Below, in pieces: positions 44,296-52,763 of a DNA stretch of 64,000 nt. The translations under genes and the position numbers were made by a program. Below the pieces are notes generated by a model. It did not search any database, was not told where the DNA came from, and was given only the letters and a program-made list of their open reading frames with translations. Every line of letters starts with the position of its first letter. The stretch's first letter is position 1. The DNA is from Alphaproteobacteria bacterium (GTDB taxonomy: Bacteria; Pseudomonadota; Alphaproteobacteria; UBA2966): contig JABILA010000127.1 of NCBI GenBank assembly GCA_018654745.1, positions 1-64,000 on the forward strand, given 5' to 3'.

Positions 44296-44523
44296 ATTTC
44301 AGCAACTTGTTTCCGGCAGCTTGTTTAAGGTGTTCTGATTGATTGAATGTCGCAAAATTTGTGATTTGTGAGTCATATCTGGTGCGGTTTTGATGTAGTG
44401 GGTGTTGGGACCTGCGACAGGTTGACGCAGGTTCAATTTGGGAAAATATAAATAAAACAATATGTTACGATTGAAACCGAAACGAAAGTAATAATCCGTA
44501 AAAAAAATATGGGAAAAGTAGTT

Positions 44524-44542
44524 GCGAACGGTTATCATTCGC
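44524..44542. promoter_or_regulatory. candidate Fur box
   Basis: The 19-base site GCGAACGGTTATCATTCGC has GCGAA/TTCGC ends and matches 12 of 19 positions of the classical Fur consensus by my count. It lies about 40 bases before the ferric iron binding protein gene, where iron-dependent repression is expected. Confidence 0.45.
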
Positions 44543-44582
44543 TGTAGGACTTGTCGCAAGTTGATTACAGATGGAGATTCCG

Positions 44583-45638
44583 GTGAAAAATTCTATGCGT
44601 AAACATGGCCTGACCGCTTTGCTAACTGCGTCCCTGGCCGTAACGACAACTGCCCTGACATGGGGCAATTCAGCCCATGCGGCAGAAGATGTAAATCTTT
44701 ATTCGACGCGCCAGCCATTTCTGATGAAGCCTTTGACCGATGCCTTTACCAAAGAAACCGGCATCAAGGTCAACATGGTCTATCTGAAAAAAGGCATGCT
44801 GGAGCGTCTCAAGACCGAAGGCATGAACAGCCCGGCAGACCTGATTTTGACGACTGATATCGGAAATCTGCACAACCATTTGAAGGCGGGCCTGTTGCAA
44901 TCAGTATCGTCAGATACTCTGAACAAACGTATTCCTGTGCAGTACCGCCATCCGGATGGTCTCTGGTACGGTTTGACCATGCGGGCGCGGGTGATCTATG
45001 CCCATAAAGACCGGGTAAAGCCTGGTGAAATAACCCGCTATGAAGACCTTGCTGCCCCTCACATGAAAGGCCGTGTCTGTATTCGTTCAGGCAAACATGT
45101 CTATAACGTCTCGCTGCTGGCTTCGATGGTCGTAGCTTTGGGTGAAGACGGGGCACGAACCTGGGCGAAGAGCCTGCGTGAAAACCTGGCGCGTAAACCT
45201 CAGGGCAATGATCGGGCACAGGTCAAAGCCGTTTATGAAGGTCAGTGCGATGTTGCCGTTGGTAATACCTATTACATGGGCAAGATGGCCACGAACGAAA
45301 AATCACCTGAGCAAAAAGACTGGGCGAAGTCAGTACGTATTATCTTTCCCAACCAGGCTGACCGAGGCACTCACGTAAATATTTCTGGTGCTGCGGTAAC
45401 CAAGAGTGCCAGGAACAAGGCCAATGCCCTGAAATTGATTGAATATCTCAGCAGTGCATCCGCCCAGAAAATCTACGCCGAGACAAATTTTGAATATCCT
45501 GTTCTTGACGGCGTGGCGTTGCACCCGATTGTTGCCTCCTGGGGTACATTCAAAGCCGACAAGGCGTACCTTGCCAAAATAGCCGAACAGCGTAGTTTGG
45601 CCTCCAGATTGGTTGATCAGGTCGCATTCAATAAGTAG
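44583..45638 (+). CDS. ferric iron ABC transporter substrate-binding protein
   Basis: A periplasmic Fe3+-binding protein of the FbpA/FutA type. The signal peptide ends at GNSAHA, then DVNLYSTRQPFLMKPLTDAFTKETGIKVN is the family start. Conserved Tyr in NTYYMGKM are probable iron ligands. I prefer GTG 44583 because GGAG lies six bases upstream; ATG 44571 lacks one. It heads the three-gene transporter operon and its end overlaps the permease reading frame. Confidence 0.9.
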   Translation: MKNSMRKHGLTALLTASLAVTTTALTWGNSAHAAEDVNLYSTRQPFLMKPLTDAFTKETGIKVNMVYLKKGMLERLKTEGMNSPADLILTTDIGNLHNHLKAGLLQSVSSDTLNKRIPVQYRHPDGLWYGLTMRARVIYAHKDRVKPGEITRYEDLAAPHMKGRVCIRSGKHVYNVSLLASMVVALGEDGARTWAKSLRENLARKPQGNDRAQVKAVYEGQCDVAVGNTYYMGKMATNEKSPEQKDWAKSVRIIFPNQADRGTHVNISGAAVTKSARNKANALKLIEYLSSASAQKIYAETNFEYPVLDGVALHPIVASWGTFKADKAYLAKIAEQRSLASRLVDQVAFNK

Positions 45639-47397
45639 TCAGTTCCATACACCAAACCAGGGCCGGTCAGCGTTTTCGCTGAACCGGCTTTTGGCCGTTC
45701 CAGAGGGCTTGAAAGATGGCTGGACGATCTCGACCGCCATAATCTGCGCCCTTGCCGTGACACCTGTTGCAGCGGTTGTTTATCTGGCGCTGACGCCTGA
45801 ACCTGGGGATGACATCTGGAGCCACCTGGTCTCAACGGTTCTGCCAGACTATATCATCACAACCGTGGGCCTGATGATTGGCGTTGGTATTGGCACTGTT
45901 CTGATCGGCGTATCGGCGGCCTGGCTTGTCACCATGTGCCGCTTTCCGGGGCGTCGGATCTTTGAATGGGCCATGCTGTTGCCCATGGCCATGCCTGCCT
46001 ACGTCATTGCCTATGTCTACACCGATATTCTGGAATATGCCGGTCCGGTGCAGGGAATGCTGCGTGAGATGTTTGGCTGGCAAACCGGCAGGGATTACTG
46101 GTTTCCGGAAATCCGTTCCCTTGGGGGTGCCATCAGCATGATGACGCTGGTTTTGTATCCATACGTCTATCTGCTTTCGAGGGCGGCTTTCCTGGAGCAG
46201 TCCATTGGTGTTCTGGAAGCCAGCCGGGTGCTGGGACGGGGACCATGGCACGGCTTTTTCACTGTCGCCTTGCCGCTGGCGCGGCCAGGTATTGTTATCG
46301 GACTGTCACTGGTACTGATGGAAACCCTGAATGATTTCGGAACCGTCGACTTTTTCGCCGTGAATACCTTTTCGCTGGGGATTTTCGACGTCTGGATGAA
46401 CATGAGCAACGTTTCCGGTGCGGCTCAGCTCGCTACGGTCCTGTTATTGTTCGTTGCCTTGCTTGTGCTGTCAGAACGTTATGCCCGTCGCAAACAGCGA
46501 TTTCACAATACCTCCAGCAAATATCAAGCCCTGCCGGGGTTGCGCTTGCGCGGCAAACTGGGGCTCCTGGCCATGACAATTTGCGCCTTGCCGGTTCTGC
46601 TGGGATTTGTATTACCAACGTGGATACTGATTGAATATGCGGTCCAGTATTTTGATCCTTTGCTGGCATCAGAAATTGCCGGTTACGCCTGGAACAGCAT
46701 CAAACTTTCCTTGCTGGCAGGCGGCCTTGCTGTCGTTGTGGCCATTGTCATTGCCTACAGTGTGCGTATTCGCGGCGGTCAGGTTTTAACATCATTAAGC
46801 CGCCTGGCCAGCCTTGGCTATGCCGTACCGGGTGCCGTTCTTGCCGTTGGTGTCATGAATGTGCTGGGTCCGCTGGACAATTCCATCGATGCTTATTCAC
46901 GTGAAACATTTGGCATTTCCACTGGCCTGATTTTCAGCGGCACAATTGCGGCGGTGACATTTGGATATCTGGTCCGGTTTCTGGCCTTGTCTCTGGGCAC
47001 AGTAGAAGCTGGTCTGGGCAAGATTACGCCGAATATGGACGGCGCAGCCCGCAGTCTGGGGCATGGCGCGCTGAGCACCATGCGTCGTGTGCATATGCCC
47101 CTGATGCGCACCAGCGTCCTGACTGCGGTGATGCTGGTATTTGTGGATTGCATGAAGGAATTGCCGATGACGACGATTCTTCGGCCATTCAACTTCCAGA
47201 CCCTGGCGACCTTTGTGCACCAGTATGCTTCCGACGAACAATTGGGCGAAGCGGCATTGGCGGCTTTATCTATTGTTGGTGTTGGTATATTACCTGTCAT
47301 TCTGTTGAGTTATGCCATCGCCAGGTCCCGGCCGGGTCATGGCCAGGTCATGGCCAGGCCACGGCAAAAAAACAAGATGTCAAAAGGTAGTCGGTAA
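45613..47397 (+). CDS. ferric iron ABC transporter permease (fused two-domain)
   Basis: A 594-residue inner-membrane protein with two binding-protein-dependent permease domains (about 50-280 and 330-585), each with six or so helices and an EAA loop: LEASRVLGRGPWHGFFTVALP and DGAARSLGHGALSTMRRVHMP. This fused layout is normal for the FbpB/SfuB/AfuB group. The N-terminal start is uncertain: TTG 45613 is the longest reading, and TTG 45691 would give a shorter start. It ends one base into the ATPase ATG. Confidence 0.9.
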   Translation: MIRSHSISSQFHTPNQGRSAFSLNRLLAVPEGLKDGWTISTAIICALAVTPVAAVVYLALTPEPGDDIWSHLVSTVLPDYIITTVGLMIGVGIGTVLIGVSAAWLVTMCRFPGRRIFEWAMLLPMAMPAYVIAYVYTDILEYAGPVQGMLREMFGWQTGRDYWFPEIRSLGGAISMMTLVLYPYVYLLSRAAFLEQSIGVLEASRVLGRGPWHGFFTVALPLARPGIVIGLSLVLMETLNDFGTVDFFAVNTFSLGIFDVWMNMSNVSGAAQLATVLLLFVALLVLSERYARRKQRFHNTSSKYQALPGLRLRGKLGLLAMTICALPVLLGFVLPTWILIEYAVQYFDPLLASEIAGYAWNSIKLSLLAGGLAVVVAIVIAYSVRIRGGQVLTSLSRLASLGYAVPGAVLAVGVMNVLGPLDNSIDAYSRETFGISTGLIFSGTIAAVTFGYLVRFLALSLGTVEAGLGKITPNMDGAARSLGHGALSTMRRVHMPLMRTSVLTAVMLVFVDCMKELPMTTILRPFNFQTLATFVHQYASDEQLGEAALAALSIVGVGILPVILLSYAIARSRPGHGQVMARPRQKNKMSKGSR

Positions 47398-48461
47398 TGG
47401 ATGGTCTGCACATACACGGGGTTCACCACGCTTATGGTGATACAAAAGTGTTGCAGGGCATTTCACTGACGGTACCTGCGGGAGAACTGGTTTGCCTGCT
47501 GGGGCCATCCGGTTGTGGCAAGACAACTTTGTTACGTCTGGCGGCGGGGCTGGAGCGCCTTCAGGCGGGTAGCATTGCCATTGACGAAAAAGTTGTTGCC
47601 GGAGATGGCGTCAAGGTTTTGCCAGAACACCGCCGCGTCGGCTACATGTTCCAGGATTATGCCCTGTTTCCGCATCTCGACGTGACAGATAACATCATGT
47701 TTGGTCTGTTTCGCTGGTCTGGCGAAGAAGCAAAGGCACGAACCGCCGAAGTCTTGCGCCAGGTAGGCCTGGAACAACACGCACATAAATTTCCGCATAC
47801 ATTGTCAGGTGGCCAACAACAACGTGTAGCGCTGGCAAGAGCCATTGCACCCAAACCACGCCTGGTCCTGTTGGATGAACCCTTTTCGGGGCTGGATACC
47901 AACATGCGGGTGCGCATTCGCGAACAAACACTCAATGTTCTGAAAGAGGCGGGTGTGGCAACCTTGATGGTGACCCACGACCCTGAAGAGGCCATGTATA
48001 TGGCAGACCGGATCAAGGGCATGGGCGAGGGCGGCAACGTTCTGCAATCAGGACGGCCAACAGAAATTTATTACCAGCCCGTGGACGAATATGTTGCGAG
48101 GCTTTTTGGTCCGGTCAATGAAATTGTTACGGAAGCCCGTGGTCGCGAGGTCAAGACACCTTTCGGCGTCGTTCCGGCCAGGGATTATGCCGACGGAGAT
48201 CGCGTCAAGGTTCTGATCCGACCGGAGAGTTTCTCACTGAGCAATGCAGCCAACGGATCAAACAGTCGCCGGGTAGAAGTCTCAGCCAGTCATTTGCTGG
48301 GAGATTCATCTCTCGTGGAATTCAGATTGGCTGATCAGTTGGACGACAGTGAAAATCAGCTTTTCAAAGTTCAGATACCCGGCAACTTTGATCCCCTGGA
48401 CCACACCCGCGTCTGGATCGGGCTCGCCCCGGAAGACGCATTTGTGTTTGCGGGAGATTGA
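47397..48461 (+). CDS. ferric iron ABC transporter ATPase
   Basis: A 354-residue ATPase: Walker A LLGPSGCGKTTLLRLAAG, signature LSGGQQQRVALARAI, Walker B LVLLDEPFSGLD, and the switch His in LMVTHDPEEAMYMADR. The C-terminal 120 residues form a TOBE-type regulatory domain, as in FbpC. ATG 47397 overlaps the permease stop TAA by one base, ensuring coupled synthesis. Confidence 0.93.
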   Translation: MDGLHIHGVHHAYGDTKVLQGISLTVPAGELVCLLGPSGCGKTTLLRLAAGLERLQAGSIAIDEKVVAGDGVKVLPEHRRVGYMFQDYALFPHLDVTDNIMFGLFRWSGEEAKARTAEVLRQVGLEQHAHKFPHTLSGGQQQRVALARAIAPKPRLVLLDEPFSGLDTNMRVRIREQTLNVLKEAGVATLMVTHDPEEAMYMADRIKGMGEGGNVLQSGRPTEIYYQPVDEYVARLFGPVNEIVTEARGREVKTPFGVVPARDYADGDRVKVLIRPESFSLSNAANGSNSRRVEVSASHLLGDSSLVEFRLADQLDDSENQLFKVQIPGNFDPLDHTRVWIGLAPEDAFVFAGD

Positions 48462-48553
48462 CCTGGGTCATTGCGCAGATCCGAAATTGGAAACCATACT
48501 GAAGGCTGCACAGGAAACTTGCACCGGGCGGTGTTCAGCAGGCAAAATAGAAC

Positions 48554-48577
48554 AAGTGACATAACAAGCGACATAAC
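48554..48577 (+). repeat. 12-bp tandem repeat ahead of the hemerythrin gene
   Basis: AAGTGACATAAC is followed directly by AAGCGACATAAC, one change in twelve. It ends just before the AAAGGG ribosome binding site. It could be a regulator-binding direct repeat or chance duplication. Confidence 0.5.
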
Positions 48578-48589
48578 AAAGGGCAAAAT

Positions 48590-48997
48590 ATGGTCGAGAT
48601 TTCTTCGACATTTGAACTGAAATACGCACCGATTGACGATGACCACAAACATTTGGCGGATATCGTCACAGAAATTGTCGACGCGCTGGATGCTGAAAAG
48701 CTTTCAGACAGTGCTGACCTTGTGCGTAAATTTGTTGAAACGACCAGGACGCATTTCCAGGACGAAGAAGCCTTGCTCGCCAGCCATAATTATCCTCATC
48801 TCGACAAGCATAAGGCGCATCACGCGACTTTGGTGCAAAAGCTGGAAACCTTGCAGGATATGGGTGACAAGGTTGTCGATCACCCTCAGGCCGCCGATAG
48901 CTTGCGCAAGGAATTGATCTATTTCCTGATGGACGACATCATCAACGAAGATTTGAACTTCAAGAATTTCATCACAGAAGCCGCCGCGAAAGACTGA
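48590..48997 (+). CDS. hemerythrin-like protein with altered iron site
   Basis: A 135-residue four-helix hemerythrin that would bind O2, NO or iron at a diiron centre. Expected ligands H19, H55, E59, H74, H78 and D121 are present, but the His of the final H-x4-D motif is replaced by Asp (D116 in FLMDDIINED). This resembles hemerythrin-like proteins with modified sites rather than an O2 carrier. It follows the ferric iron transporter by 128 bases and is convergent (three-base gap) with the cyclase gene. Confidence 0.82.
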   Translation: MVEISSTFELKYAPIDDDHKHLADIVTEIVDALDAEKLSDSADLVRKFVETTRTHFQDEEALLASHNYPHLDKHKAHHATLVQKLETLQDMGDKVVDHPQAADSLRKELIYFLMDDIINEDLNFKNFITEAAAKD

Positions 48998-49000
48998 AGT

Positions 49001-49858
49001 TCATACCCACTTCCTGACCAGTCGGCCTTCCTTGTCTCGCATGTCGCCGCCGATCAGCATTGTGATCAGGTCATACAGAAACCATAAGCCGGCACCGCCA
49101 ACTGTAATTGTCATCAGAACGGCGGATTTCTTTCGGCCCAGATAATATCTGTGGCCACCAAAAAGCCCCAGTATGACCAGCAGCAGTGAGGCCGCCAGTC
49201 TTTTGCGTGGCGATATTTCACCGCTGAGATCCACAGATTGCTCTTTGGATGCTTTCTTTTTGTCACGGGAGACAAATATGTTCGGGTCATTGGCTGTGTG
49301 AAATTCAGCTGGTTTATAGCCTGGCTTGCCTGGTGGCGCGATCAGCCAGGCGACAACGGGTTCGGCAATGTTCTTGATTTGCTTCTCCCCCAGCGACCGA
49401 TAGCCAAGGTCCAGTTTGTTGCGGATTTGCCGGAATACATCACCGGATATGCAGATACCACCTGGTTCAGCAAGCGATTCCAGACGGGCAGCGATATTGA
49501 CACCATCACCGTGGATATCATCTGAATCGACGACGATGTCCCCCAGATTGATGCCCATGCGGAACTCGGCCGATAATCCTTGCTCCCCCTGCATTTTGCG
49601 TTCGGAAAAGTCGGCCTGCATTTCCAGGGCACATCGTACGGCGCCGGCGATGGTTGAGAACTCTGCCAAAAACCCGTCACCGGTATGTTTTACGATGCGG
49701 CCTGTGTGACGGGTGATGGTCGGATCGATCACCTCGCGTCGTGCCCGGTGCCAGGCGGCAACGGTGGCGTCCTCGTCTTTATGCATGTGACGGGAATAAT
49801 CGACCATATCGGCAGCCAATATGGCTACCAGTCGCCTGGTCACGGTCTCGTCGATCAT
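49001..49858 (-). CDS. class III adenylate cyclase fused to a C-terminal TM2 domain
   Basis: A 285-residue protein. Residues 8-170 are a class III cyclase domain with metal-binding D17 (ADMVDYS) and D61 (HTGDGFLAEF), substrate-specifying K57 and D114 (DIHGDGVN), and transition-state N121 and R125. The K/D pair predicts cAMP rather than cGMP. A linker (KKKASKEQSVDLSGE) leads to a TM2 domain from about 217 to 280, with RKRLAASLLLVILGLFGGHRYYLG and GLWFLYDLITMLIGGD. The catalytic domain is cytoplasmic by the positive-inside rule. It may feed the cyclic-nucleotide-binding protein about 3 kb away. Confidence 0.87.
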   Translation of the reverse strand: MIDETVTRRLVAILAADMVDYSRHMHKDEDATVAAWHRARREVIDPTITRHTGRIVKHTGDGFLAEFSTIAGAVRCALEMQADFSERKMQGEQGLSAEFRMGINLGDIVVDSDDIHGDGVNIAARLESLAEPGGICISGDVFRQIRNKLDLGYRSLGEKQIKNIAEPVVAWLIAPPGKPGYKPAEFHTANDPNIFVSRDKKKASKEQSVDLSGEISPRKRLAASLLLVILGLFGGHRYYLGRKKSAVLMTITVGGAGLWFLYDLITMLIGGDMRDKEGRLVRKWV

Positions 49859-50036
49859 ATTTTCTCCTGCTGATCCCCTGGCATTATTCTAACTGGTTTC
49901 AGGAAAGGACAAAACCAGCGATTAAATTCTGGTCCAAATTCATAATGATTGGTGCTGGGACTTGGCGGTCTGGACAGGCTTTGTCATAGTATCGAATTCG
50001 CCAATGTCGGTTTTGCTTCAGGTTGATGAGGATATT

Positions 50037-51287
50037 ATGGATTTCGCTTATTCGGAAAAGACACGTGATTTATGTCTGCAGGTGCAGAATTTCTTTGATG
50101 ATCATATTTTGCCAAGGAACGAGCTTTGGCACAAAGAGGTAAGCGAAGGCAAATATCCTGTCTCTTTCATGGAAGACCTGAAAGCACTGGCAAAGTCAGA
50201 GGGTTTGTGGAATCTGTTCCTGCCTAATTTGCAGGAAGATGAGCCTGGCACCCGTTTGACCAACCTGGAATATGCGCCGCTGGCTGAAATCATGGGCAAG
50301 CTCATGTGGGCATCGGAAGTGTTCAACTGCAATGCACCGGATACGGGCAATATGGAGCTTTTGCATATGTTTGCCACGCCCGAGCAGAGGGTGCAGTGGC
50401 TGAACCCCTTGTTGGAAGGTGATATCCGGTCCGCTTTTGTCATGACCGAGCCGGATGTGGCTTCTTCGGATGCGACAAATGTTCAAACCCTGATCCGGCG
50501 CGAGGGGGATGAATATGTCATCAATGGACGAAAATGGTTCATCACCAACGCCGCACATCCCAACTGCAAACTGTTGATTTTGATGGGTAAAACCGACCCG
50601 GATGCCGCGACCCACCAACAACAGAGCATGGTTTTAATCCCATCGGATGCCGAAGGGGTTGATATGGTCCGTAACATTACGGTTCTCAACCACTTTGCTC
50701 CTGAAGGTCATTGCGAGATTGTCTTCCGGAACGTGCGGGTGCCGGTTTCCAGTATTCTGGGAGAAGAAGGGCAGGGCTTTATGCTGGCGCAAGCGCGGCT
50801 GGGGCCTGGTCGAATTCACCACTGCATGCGGTCCATTGGACAATCTGAACTGGCGCTCGACCTGATGTGTGAACGCTCTCAGGAGCGCAAGACTTTTGGC
50901 AAGCATTTGCATGAATACAGTAATGTTGCCGATGACATTGCTGAATCCAGAATTGAGATTGATCAGGCACGTCTGCTGGTTTTGAAAACGGCGTGGATGA
51001 TCGACGAAGTCGGTGCCAAAGCTGCGCGCAAGGAAATCTCCATGATCAAGGCGCTGGTGCCCCGGATGCAGTGTAATATCACCGATCGTGCCATGCAGGT
51101 CTTTGGTGCCATGGGCCTCAGTCCTGATACACCGCTGCCGGATCTTTATTCCTGGGCCCGGGCAATTCGATATGCTGATGGCCCGGATGAAGTTCATTTG
51201 CGGGGCGTCGCCCGGATGGAAATCAAAGCCAGCCGGGAAAAACTTGGCCAGGCTGCCAGATACCTGACCTTGCCTGAACGACTGTAA
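50037..51287 (+). CDS. acyl-CoA dehydrogenase (ACAD11-like)
   Basis: A 416-residue FAD enzyme. AFVMTEPDVASSDATNVQT is the FAD loop, GRKWFITNAAHPNCKLL follows, and the C-terminus RAIRYADGPDEVHLRGVARMEIK is typical of the ACAD10/11 branch, which acts on long-chain or hydroxylated acyl-CoAs. I start at ATG 50037 with GAGG five bases upstream; the in-frame ATG at 49962 adds unrelated residues. It is followed by a cupin gene after 22 bases. Confidence 0.9.
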   Translation: MDFAYSEKTRDLCLQVQNFFDDHILPRNELWHKEVSEGKYPVSFMEDLKALAKSEGLWNLFLPNLQEDEPGTRLTNLEYAPLAEIMGKLMWASEVFNCNAPDTGNMELLHMFATPEQRVQWLNPLLEGDIRSAFVMTEPDVASSDATNVQTLIRREGDEYVINGRKWFITNAAHPNCKLLILMGKTDPDAATHQQQSMVLIPSDAEGVDMVRNITVLNHFAPEGHCEIVFRNVRVPVSSILGEEGQGFMLAQARLGPGRIHHCMRSIGQSELALDLMCERSQERKTFGKHLHEYSNVADDIAESRIEIDQARLLVLKTAWMIDEVGAKAARKEISMIKALVPRMQCNITDRAMQVFGAMGLSPDTPLPDLYSWARAIRYADGPDEVHLRGVARMEIKASREKLGQAARYLTLPERL

Positions 51288-51309
51288 TCAACACAGGCTG
51301 GCCTGACAT

Positions 51310-51642
51310 ATGGTCTGCGAAAATGGGGGGGGCTCGGTGACTGATCTTGTAACAAAAGGGTATTTTCCGGCACCTGTTGACCAGTCTGCTGTTGCCGCGG
51401 ACTGGTCGGCACGTGGCTATTCGTGTGGCCTTTTTGTCGATCCACCCGGACAGGCGTGGAACGATTTTGTCCACGATGTAAACGAACTGGTTATGGTGGC
51501 TGAGGGGCGTCTTGAGATGTCCGTGGGTGATCAGTCTTTCGTGGCGGAAGAAGGCGACGAAGTCTTCATTCCAAAAGGTGCTGTCCATTCTCTGAAAAAT
51601 ATCTCGTCGGGCATTACAAAATGGCTTTACGGTTACGACTGA
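51310..51642 (+). CDS. cupin domain protein
   Basis: A 110-residue single cupin. The two conserved motifs are NELVMVAEGRLEMSVGD and GDEVFIPKGAVHSLKNIS; the first lacks the usual His pair, leaving one His (AVHSL) and Glu, so metal binding may be partial. It follows the acyl-CoA dehydrogenase and probably shares its transcript. ATG 51310 is the longest start; GTG 51337 (VTDLVTKGYF) after GGGGGG is an alternative. The function is unknown. Confidence 0.8.
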   Translation: MVCENGGGSVTDLVTKGYFPAPVDQSAVAADWSARGYSCGLFVDPPGQAWNDFVHDVNELVMVAEGRLEMSVGDQSFVAEEGDEVFIPKGAVHSLKNISSGITKWLYGYD

Positions 51643-51681
51643 TAAAACCTGCTCTCTAGTGTTTGATTTGCAAGCATAAAC

Positions 51682-51709
51682 TTGACTCCGCGCCCCTTAA
51701 GGCTAAGAT
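51682..51709 (+). promoter_or_regulatory. candidate sigma-70 promoter of the multiheme cluster
   Basis: TTGACT and TAAGAT are separated by 16 bases, 40 bases ahead of the tetraheme gene, whose ribosome binding site GGGGGAA is strong. A second TATAAT-like sequence follows at 51713 but is too far from the -35. No clear FNR or NnrR site was found. Confidence 0.4.
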
Positions 51710-51749
51710 TTATATAATTAAAAAGTAAAAAAACATCCCCGGGGGAACC

Positions 51750-52697
51750 ATGAAAACCGCTGCCAGTTATCTGTTCGCCGCATTCCTCACTGCATTTGCC
51801 TTACTGATCGTCTCGCCTGGTGTCCAGGCTGCGCCATTTGCGCAGGGCGACAAGGTTTGTCTTGAATGCCACAAGGCTGAACATGCGGTCTGGTCAGGCA
51901 CCAAGCATTTCAAGTCCTACCGCACTGTCCATAAAGACAAAAAAGCCAAGAAGATCGTCAAATCGATCGGTGGCAAAAGCATGAAAAAAGAGGCCGCCTG
52001 CGCACTCTGTCATTACACAAAAGTGTCGAAAAAGGCTGGAAAAAAAGCACGGCCTGTGGCGGGACCATCCTGTGAAAGCTGTCATGGTGCATCGTCGGAC
52101 TGGTTAAAACTTCACAACGACTACGGTGGACCCAATGCGAAAATGGCAGATGAGACGCCTGCGCACAAAACTGAAAGAATCGCCAAGGCCGCTGCTGCCG
52201 GCATGATCTGGTCATCCAACCACTATGGTATTGTCGAAAATTGCATGTCTTGCCATGGTCTGAATAACGATGCGCTGGACGGCAAGGTATTGGCTGCCAT
52301 GCTGGAAGCGGACCACCCTCTGAATTCGGATTTTGAATTGGTACGGTACTCTCAAGGTACGGTTCGGCACCGTTATTATGCGCCGGATGCAACCAAAAAT
52401 GCTGAAATGACAGCGGCGCAATTGTCCGAACTGTTTATCGAGGGGCAGGCCGCGAAGCTGGTGTCAGCCGTTGACGCCATGACAAAATCGGATAATCCAA
52501 AATACCAGGCGGCACAGAAAAGCCGTATGGAAAAAGCCAGGGCCGCATTGGCGCCCGTAAAATCCTTGCCGGAAGTTGCCGCCTTATTGGCTGCACCGAC
52601 ACGGGATAATGCGCTCAAACTGGTTGCTGCGATCAAGGGTAAGGACATGTCTGCCGAAGTCGGTGCCATGATCCCGGCGAAAGCCGACTACAAATAA
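51750..52697 (+). CDS. periplasmic tetraheme cytochrome c
   Basis: A 315-residue exported cytochrome. A signal peptide (about 1-27, ending GVQA) precedes four CxxCH motifs at residues 37 (CLECH), 84 (CALCH), 108 (CESCH) and 165 (CMSCH), placing this in the c554/c-prime-like multiheme group. The region around 55-105 is unusually Lys-rich, suiting docking to acidic partners. The last 130 residues have no heme and are helical and charged. First gene of the redox cluster; it likely relays electrons in the periplasm. Partner identity is inferred. Confidence 0.9.
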   Translation: MKTAASYLFAAFLTAFALLIVSPGVQAAPFAQGDKVCLECHKAEHAVWSGTKHFKSYRTVHKDKKAKKIVKSIGGKSMKKEAACALCHYTKVSKKAGKKARPVAGPSCESCHGASSDWLKLHNDYGGPNAKMADETPAHKTERIAKAAAAGMIWSSNHYGIVENCMSCHGLNNDALDGKVLAAMLEADHPLNSDFELVRYSQGTVRHRYYAPDATKNAEMTAAQLSELFIEGQAAKLVSAVDAMTKSDNPKYQAAQKSRMEKARAALAPVKSLPEVAALLAAPTRDNALKLVAAIKGKDMSAEVGAMIPAKADYK

Positions 52698-52763
52698 CAA
52701 TAGTACCCGTTTACCCAGGTCTGGTTTGACCCGGGATTTTCCAACATAGGGAGTGTTGGTGGA

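Noticed and set aside
47330-47368. Repeated GGTCATGGCCA near the permease end
   Set aside because: Short in-frame repetition in the C-terminal coding tail; too small to call a functional repeat.
51643-51749. Possible FNR site ahead of the tetraheme gene (TTGATTTGCAAGCA)
   Set aside because: Only the first half-site matches TTGAT; the second half does not fit ATCAA.
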